Below, piece after piece: positions 5,105 through 9,407 of a DNA stretch of 9,407 nt (position 1 is the stretch's first letter; the number at the start of each line of letters is the position of its first letter). The position numbers and the translations under genes were made by a program. Source of the stretch: Dehalococcoidales bacterium (GTDB taxonomy: Bacteria > Chloroflexota > Dehalococcoidia > Dehalococcoidales > RBG-16-60-22); NCBI GenBank assembly GCA_030639445.1, contig DAOWCR010000036.1, positions 1-9,407 on the forward strand, given 5' to 3'. Below the pieces are notes generated by a model, which searched no databases, was not told where the DNA came from, and saw only the letters and a list, made by a program, of their open reading frames with translations.

Positions 5105-6781
5105 TTAGTAGAAGCCGGGGTCGCGGTACTCGCCAAAGACCTCGCGATAGACGTCGCAAATCTCTTGCTCGGTGGCATAAGCTCTGACCGCCTCGATGAC
5201 GCCGGGCATCACGTTTTTATCACTCCGGCAGGCCGCCCGGAGGTCACGCAGACTTCGGGTAACGCGGCGGTTGTCCCTCGTCCTCTTCACCTGCCGTAAT
5301 CTTTTAACCTGCGCCGCTTCCACTTTCTCATCAATCTTGAGGAACTCAATGGGGGCCTCTTCTTTCGCCACGTATTTATTCACCCCCACCTGGACCTTTT
5401 CCCGGTTATCCACCTGCCGTTTGAAGTGGTAGGCGGCATTGGCGATTTCTCGCTGCGGGAACCCGCCGGCAATGGCCGCCAGCATCCCGCCCATTTCATC
5501 AATCTTCTGGATATACTCCCAGGCTTCCTCTTCTATCTGGCGGGTTAACGCCTCCACGAAGTAAGAACCGGCCAGGGGGTCTATGGTGTTGACGACCCCG
5601 GTCTCTTCCGCCAGAACCTGCTGGGTGCGCAGGGCGATGGTGGCCGCAAATTCGGTGGGCAGGGCAAACTCCTCGTCGAAAGAGTTGGTGTGCAAGGACT
5701 GCGTCCCGCCCAGGACGGCGGCCAGGGCCTCGGTGGCCGTCCGGACAATATTATTGTACGGCTGCTGGTGGGTCAGGGAACAGCCGGCGGTCTGGGTGTG
5801 AAACCTCAGCCACCAGGCGCGGGGGCTCTTCGCCTGGAAACGGTCCCTCATTATTTTAGCCCACATCCTCCGGGCGGCCCGGAACTTGGCGATTTCTTCA
5901 AAGAAGTCCATGTGGGAATCAAAGAAGAAGGAAAGCCGCGGAGCGAAGGCGTCAACGTCCAGTTTCTTTCTCGTGATGACGTCCTGGACGTAGGCAATCC
6001 CATCCGCCAGAGTGAAAGCCAGCTCCTGCACCGCCGTGGACCCGGCTTCGCGTATATGGTAGCCGCTGATGCTTATCGTGTTCCACCGGGGGACATGCCT
6101 GGTGCCGAACTCAATGGTGTCGCTGATGAGCCTGATGGAGGGTTCCGGGGGGCACATAAAAGTCTTCTGGGCAATAAACTCCTTGAGCATATCATTTTGA
6201 ATCGTCCCCCCCACCCGGTCCCAGCTCACCCCCTGCTTTTCTGCGGCCACCAGGTACATCGCCCACAGCACGCTGGCCGGGGGGTTTATGGTCATGGAGG
6301 TAGTTACCTTGTCCAGGGGAATACGGTCCGTCAGGACTTCAAAATCGGCCAGAGTGTCAATAGCGACCCCGCACCTGCCCACCTCGGCGGCGGCTTTGGG
6401 CGAATCGGAGTCATAGCCCATCAGGGTGGGGAAGTCAAAAGCGGTGCTCAGGCCGGTCTCACCTTCTTTTAGCAGCTGGTGCCACCTCCGGTTGGTGTCC
6501 TCGGCGCTGCCCAGGCCGGAGAACATGCGGAAGGTCCAGACCTTACCCCGGTAACCGGTGGTCTGGCAGCCCCGGGTGAACGGGTAACAGCCGGGATAAC
6601 CGATATCCCCGGTAAAGTCCAGGTCCCTGATATTCTCCGGGGTATAGAGCGGGTCTATCTCTAAATCGGAGACGGTGGAGAACCGCCTTTTCCCCGGCAG
6701 GCCCCGGGCCAGTTTCCCGGCCTCTGCCAGCCATTGCTTCATCCCCTGGCGCACATCATTCAGTGTCTTCTGGCGAAACAT
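5105..6781 (-). CDS. icmA: Acyl-CoA mutase large subunit, isobutyryl-CoA mutase type (methylmalonyl-CoA mutase family)
   Basis: The 558-residue catalytic TIM-barrel subunit of a B12-dependent carbon-skeleton mutase. Family blocks are YPFTRGCQTTGYRGKVWT (66-83), STAFDFPTLMGYDSD, GGTIQNDMLKEFIAQ, SISGYHIREAG and LRFHTQTAGCSLT. Catalytic Q195 and H242 match Gln197 and His244 of methylmalonyl-CoA mutase. The residue aligned with Tyr89 is F87 and that aligned with Arg207 is Q205. In methylmalonyl-CoA mutase Arg207 binds the substrate carboxylate; Phe/Gln at this pair marks isobutyryl-CoA mutase (Phe80/Gln198), while 2-hydroxyisobutyryl-CoA mutase has Ile/Gln. The 118-residue spacing is identical in all. 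The likely reaction is isobutyryl-CoA to n-butyryl-CoA, though isovaleryl or other branched substrates are possible. The ATG lies inside the end of the gamma-subunit gene (26-base overlap), with GAGG upstream. Family is certain, specificity probable. An automatic annotation would say methylmalonyl-CoA mutase. Confidence 0.93.
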   Translation of the reverse strand: MFRQKTLNDVRQGMKQWLAEAGKLARGLPGKRRFSTVSDLEIDPLYTPENIRDLDFTGDIGYPGCYPFTRGCQTTGYRGKVWTFRMFSGLGSAEDTNRRWHQLLKEGETGLSTAFDFPTLMGYDSDSPKAAAEVGRCGVAIDTLADFEVLTDRIPLDKVTTSMTINPPASVLWAMYLVAAEKQGVSWDRVGGTIQNDMLKEFIAQKTFMCPPEPSIRLISDTIEFGTRHVPRWNTISISGYHIREAGSTAVQELAFTLADGIAYVQDVITRKKLDVDAFAPRLSFFFDSHMDFFEEIAKFRAARRMWAKIMRDRFQAKSPRAWWLRFHTQTAGCSLTHQQPYNNIVRTATEALAAVLGGTQSLHTNSFDEEFALPTEFAATIALRTQQVLAEETGVVNTIDPLAGSYFVEALTRQIEEEAWEYIQKIDEMGGMLAAIAGGFPQREIANAAYHFKRQVDNREKVQVGVNKYVAKEEAPIEFLKIDEKVEAAQVKRLRQVKRTRDNRRVTRSLRDLRAACRSDKNVMPGVIEAVRAYATEQEICDVYREVFGEYRDPGFY

Positions 6782-7361
6782 GGACGTCCTCTTTCACTTT
6801 TGTTGCCGGCGGATGGCGTGCCTGGCTCTCCTGTGCCCGGACATAGCCATTGTTAAAAGCACGCTGGTTCATGTCCCGCTGGCCCGGTTTGTCCGGCAGT
6901 ATAATATCCAGCACGGCCATGATATTGTCTCTGGACACCACCGGGCAGCCGGCCACCAGAGCGCCCAGGGCCACTAAATTGCCCACCGAGTCATCCCCCA
7001 GCTCGGTGGCTAAATCATTGGCCGGCACGTAGACCACCCGGATATCCTGCCGGCTTACCTTTGAGGGAACCAGGGACTGGTTGACCACCAGAAAGCTCCC
7101 CGGCTTCATGGCCGGCTCGAATTTGGTCAAAGAGGGCGGGTTCATGGCAATCGCCGCCGTGGGCCTGGTGACGAACATGGCGCCTATTTTCTCGTCGGAG
7201 ATGATGACATTGCACCAGACAATGCCTCCCCTCTTGGCCGCACTGTAAGACGGCACCCACAGTACCTCATGCCCTTCCCGGAGGCCCGCCTCGGCCAGAA
7301 GCCGGCCGATAAACAGCACCCCCTGTCCGCCAAAGCCGGCGATGGCTATTTCTTCAGGCAC
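6756..7361 (-). CDS. 2-oxoacid:ferredoxin oxidoreductase, gamma subunit
   Basis: A 201-residue gamma subunit (PorC/KorC domain) of a multi-subunit 2-oxoacid:ferredoxin oxidoreductase, which oxidatively decarboxylates a 2-oxoacid to an acyl-CoA and reduces ferredoxin. The signature IAGFGGQGVLFIGRLLAEAG lies at the N-terminus, followed by PSYSAAKRGGIVWCNVIIS and the ending typical of the family. The start is a GTG at 7361 with AAGGAG 7 bases upstream. It overlaps the beta-subunit stop by 8 bases, and its own end overlaps the mutase start by 26 bases, so translation is probably coupled. The last 25 or so residues are polar and poorly conserved. It acts in the cytoplasm with the two upstream subunits and the ferredoxin. 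Substrate preference cannot be read from this subunit. Confidence 0.92.
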   Translation of the reverse strand: MPEEIAIAGFGGQGVLFIGRLLAEAGLREGHEVLWVPSYSAAKRGGIVWCNVIISDEKIGAMFVTRPTAAIAMNPPSLTKFEPAMKPGSFLVVNQSLVPSKVSRQDIRVVYVPANDLATELGDDSVGNLVALGALVAGCPVVSRDNIMAVLDIILPDKPGQRDMNQRAFNNGYVRAQESQARHPPATKVKEDVHVSPEDTE

Positions 7362-8154
7362 GGCCGGTCTCCTTTTTTAGAGCCTCAACCGCCTCAGTAA
7401 CCTTATACTCGCCCAGCGGGTACTGGGGGAGCAGGTGCTCGGCCAGCCATTTTAATGCCGCCACCGGCTCCAGTTTCCAGTTCACCGGACAGGGAGATAA
7501 TACTTCCACCAGCGACAGGCCCAGGCCGGCCAGCTGGGTCTGGAAGGCAAGCTTTATCGCCTGTTTGGCTTTTCTCACCGCGGCCGGAGTGTGTACCGCC
7601 ACCCGGGCGATATATGCCGGCCCGTCCAGGGTGGACAGCATCTCGCAGACGCGGATGGGATACCCGATGAGGGCGGGCTGGCGGCCGCCGGGGGTGGAGG
7701 TGGAGTACATGCCGACGAGAGTGGTGGGCGCCATCTGCCCCCCGGTCATGCCGTAGATTGCGTTGTTGGCGAAGATGGTGGTGATATTCTCGCCCCGGGC
7801 ACAGGCGTGCACGATTTCGGCAGTGCCGATAGCGGCCAGGTCGCCGTCTCCCTGGTAGGTGAAGGGGATAAGATTGGGGTGGCACCGTTTGATGGCGGTG
7901 GCCACCGCCGGGGCGCGCCCGTGAGCTGATTCCAGACCATCGAAGTTGAAATAGTGGTAAGAATTAACCGAGCAGCCGATGGAAGCCACGCACACCGCCC
8001 TTTCTCTGAGTTTCAGCTCATCGATTACCTCGGCGACGAGGCGGAGCACGATGCCGTGCCCGCAGCCGGGACACAGGTGAAAGGGGTAGTCCTCCATGGA
8101 CTCGGGCCGGTGGTAAAGCACGGTATCCAGTTTAGTGTTTTCTAATTCAGTCAT
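7354..8154 (-). CDS. 2-oxoacid:ferredoxin oxidoreductase, beta subunit (thiamine pyrophosphate-binding)
   Basis: A 266-residue beta subunit carrying thiamine diphosphate and probably one [4Fe-4S] cluster. The cluster motif starts with CPGCGHG (C28, C31), with C61 and C222 as the likely remaining ligands. The thiamine-binding motif runs from QGDGDLAAIG (101-110) to ANNAIYGMTGGQMAPTT (129-145). This arrangement is shared by KorB and VorA-type subunits. The ATG lies one base after the alpha-subunit stop (TGA-C-ATG), and the 3' end overlaps the gamma subunit, showing a single translated unit. Substrate class follows the alpha subunit: branched-chain 2-oxoacids are favoured, with 2-oxoglutarate as the alternative. 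Confidence 0.93.
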   Translation of the reverse strand: MTELENTKLDTVLYHRPESMEDYPFHLCPGCGHGIVLRLVAEVIDELKLRERAVCVASIGCSVNSYHYFNFDGLESAHGRAPAVATAIKRCHPNLIPFTYQGDGDLAAIGTAEIVHACARGENITTIFANNAIYGMTGGQMAPTTLVGMYSTSTPGGRQPALIGYPIRVCEMLSTLDGPAYIARVAVHTPAAVRKAKQAIKLAFQTQLAGLGLSLVEVLSPCPVNWKLEPVAALKWLAEHLLPQYPLGEYKVTEAVEALKKETGRA

Positions 8155-8155
8155 G

Positions 8156-9220
8156 TCACCTGCCAGTCGGTTGTTTCGTCATTTTAGCTATGCCGGCCAG
8201 TATTTCCTCTGCCGATAGCGGCACCCCGCCATATTGATTGACCAGCTCTACCCTCTTGTCCTCGCCCACCGCCAGCCTGACGTCCTCGATGAGCTGGCCG
8301 AGGCTTAGCTCCGCCACCAGAAAATTACTGACTTTCCGGGCCAGGTTTGACAGAGGTTCGGAGGGGAAAGGGAAGAGGGTGATGGGCCGGAGCAGCCCCA
8401 CCGGTATCCCCGCCTGGCGGGCTATTTGCAGCGCGCTCAGGGCGGCACGGCTGGCGCTGCCATAGGCGACCATCACCAGGGTGGCATCGTCCAAGTTAAG
8501 GCCTTCATAGCGGACCTCGTGCTGTCTCATCCGGTCGTACTTCTGCTGCAGGCGCTTGACCCGGGGCGGGAAATCGGCCGGGTCCATCTCAAAGGAGTTG
8601 ATGATGTTCTTGGGGCGGCCTCTGGCCCCGGTAATTGCCCAGGGTTTGGCGGGCAGTTTCTTGACCGGCGCCCGCATGACCACGGGCTCCATGGCCTGGC
8701 CCAGAAAACCGTCGGTGAGCAATACCACCGGGTTACGGTATTTGTCCGCCAGCTCAAAGGCCAGCATGGTGAGGTCCATCATTTCCTGGACCGAGTCCGG
8801 GGCCAGGTTGATAACGCGGTAATCGCCGTGGCCGCCGCCCTTGGTGGACTGGAAATAGTCGCCCTGGGCGCCGCCGATGTTGCCCAGTCCGGGACCACCC
8901 CGCATCACGTTCACGATTACCCCGGGTAGCTCGGCCCCCGACATATAGGAGATGCCTTCCTGCTGCAGACTGAAACCAGGGCTGGAAGTGGAGGTCATGG
9001 TCCGGCAGCCGGCAGCGGCGGCGCCGTAGACCATGGATATGGCGGCTAGCTCGCTCTCAGTCTGTAAGAATATCCGCCCCTCCTCTGGCATCCGTTTTGA
9101 CATGTGTTCCAGGAGGTCGTTTTGGGGTGTGATTGGGTAACCGAAGTAAGCCTGGCAGCCAGCCAGGATAGCCCCTTCAGCTATGGCGATGTTGCCCACC
9201 ATCAAAGTCTTCTTTGACAT
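8156..9220 (-). CDS. vorB: 2-oxoacid:ferredoxin oxidoreductase, alpha subunit (VorB-like)
   Basis: A 354-residue alpha subunit with the pyrimidine-binding domain first (GYPITPQ at 27-33; LQTESELAAISMVYG; MTSTSSPGFSLQQEGISYM) and the transketolase C-terminal-like domain after about residue 245. The stretch NVMRGGPGLGNIGGAQGDYF followed by KGGGHGDYR closely resembles proteins named 3-methyl-2-oxobutanoate dehydrogenase subunit VorB, which oxidise the 2-oxoacids of valine, leucine and isoleucine. KorA of 2-oxoglutarate oxidoreductase is a close relative and cannot be excluded. I start at the ATG at 9220, 7 bases after GGAG, rather than at the TTG at 9223. The ferredoxin gene ends 26 bases upstream, giving the usual order ferredoxin-alpha-beta-gamma. 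Confidence 0.9.
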   Translation of the reverse strand: MSKKTLMVGNIAIAEGAILAGCQAYFGYPITPQNDLLEHMSKRMPEEGRIFLQTESELAAISMVYGAAAAGCRTMTSTSSPGFSLQQEGISYMSGAELPGVIVNVMRGGPGLGNIGGAQGDYFQSTKGGGHGDYRVINLAPDSVQEMMDLTMLAFELADKYRNPVVLLTDGFLGQAMEPVVMRAPVKKLPAKPWAITGARGRPKNIINSFEMDPADFPPRVKRLQQKYDRMRQHEVRYEGLNLDDATLVMVAYGSASRAALSALQIARQAGIPVGLLRPITLFPFPSEPLSNLARKVSNFLVAELSLGQLIEDVRLAVGEDKRVELVNQYGGVPLSAEEILAGIAKMTKQPTGR

Positions 9221-9246
9221 CAAATCGCTCCACGAAAGTCCAGGTG

Positions 9247-9407
9247 TTACGATACTGGCTTGCTCGATGCCATGTTGCGGCGATATACGGAAATAGCCGT
9301 ATCAGGGCACATAATGGCACAGACTGCACAGCCAGTACATTCATAAGCTTTTTCCTCTATAACTATGGCCGGGGTATCTCCCCTCTGGTTGATGTAAGAT
9401 GCCACAC
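9247..9407 (-). CDS. Ferredoxin subunit of 2-oxoacid oxidoreductase (5' truncated)
   Basis: An open frame entering from the window edge encodes the last 52 residues of a small 4Fe-4S protein. The visible motif is CTGCAVCAIMCPDTAI, a Cys-x2-Cys-x2-Cys-x3-Cys-Pro cluster site. The protein ends in a TAA at 9249-9247. Its position just before the alpha subunit matches the KorD/VorD-type ferredoxin that takes electrons from the thiamine site. Whether it has a second cluster cannot be seen. Confidence 0.88.
   Translation of the reverse strand, partial: VASYINQRGDTPAIVIEEKAYECTGCAVCAIMCPDTAISVYRRNMASSKPVS

Noticed and set aside
5690..6472. Long open frame of 260 codons on the plus strand opposite the mutase gene
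   Set aside because: Antisense shadow of a GC-rich conserved gene. Its translation is rich in Gly, Pro and His and shows no domain.
5105..6781. Plain methylmalonyl-CoA mutase assignment
   Set aside because: Family fold agrees, but the Tyr/Arg pair that defines methylmalonyl-CoA specificity is Phe/Gln here.
8426..8929. Plus-strand open frame opposite the alpha subunit gene
   Set aside because: Antisense shadow of the strongly conserved vorB-like gene, without a ribosome site or recognisable motif.

Overview
The window looks like part of an anaerobic, moderately GC-rich bacterial genome. Shine-Dalgarno sequences precede most genes and there is a textbook sigma-70 promoter, which argues against an archaeon. 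The gene content (ferredoxin-dependent 2-oxoacid oxidoreductase, B12-dependent mutase, an NrpR-type nitrogen regulator, a corrinoid-methyltransferase-like URO-D protein) suits a Dehalococcoidia-like Chloroflexota or another strict anaerobe. The taxonomic call is inference only.

Layout. Plus strand, 1-2090: the 3' end of a type I glutamine synthetase gene (glnA), an NrpR-like nitrogen repressor with one regulatory domain, and a short QueG-like protein with two [4Fe-4S] motifs. The three are closely spaced and probably one nitrogen-linked transcription unit. It meets the next gene tail to tail with only 3 bases between stop codons. Minus strand, 3272-2094: a URO-D/methyltransferase-family protein with its own possible promoter. 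Minus strand, 4481-3508: a small cupin behind a perfect-consensus promoter, then a C_GCAxxG_C_C family redox protein. Minus strand, 9407-4678: a tight operon of ferredoxin subunit (partial), 2-oxoacid:ferredoxin oxidoreductase alpha, beta and gamma subunits, and the large and small subunits of an acyl-CoA mutase.

Two points deserve attention. First, the C_GCAxxG_C_C gene reads through an in-frame TGA at 3933-3931. This codon sits where the first invariant cysteine of the family is expected, and a 6-bp hairpin with a GGG loop starts 13 nt after it, in the geometry of a bacterial SECIS element. A conventional gene call would truncate the protein at a GTG at 3909 that has no ribosome binding site. 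I read it as a probable selenoprotein of 166 residues. Second, the mutase, which would be annotated as methylmalonyl-CoA mutase, has Phe and Gln at the two specificity positions (Tyr89/Arg207 in methylmalonyl-CoA mutase). That is the isobutyryl-CoA mutase signature. Beside a VorB-type oxidoreductase this suggests one operon that converts 2-oxoisovalerate (from valine) to isobutyryl-CoA and then butyryl-CoA, or runs in reverse.

No tRNA, rRNA, CRISPR array, insertion sequence or long repeat was seen. No gap between genes exceeds 300 bases.
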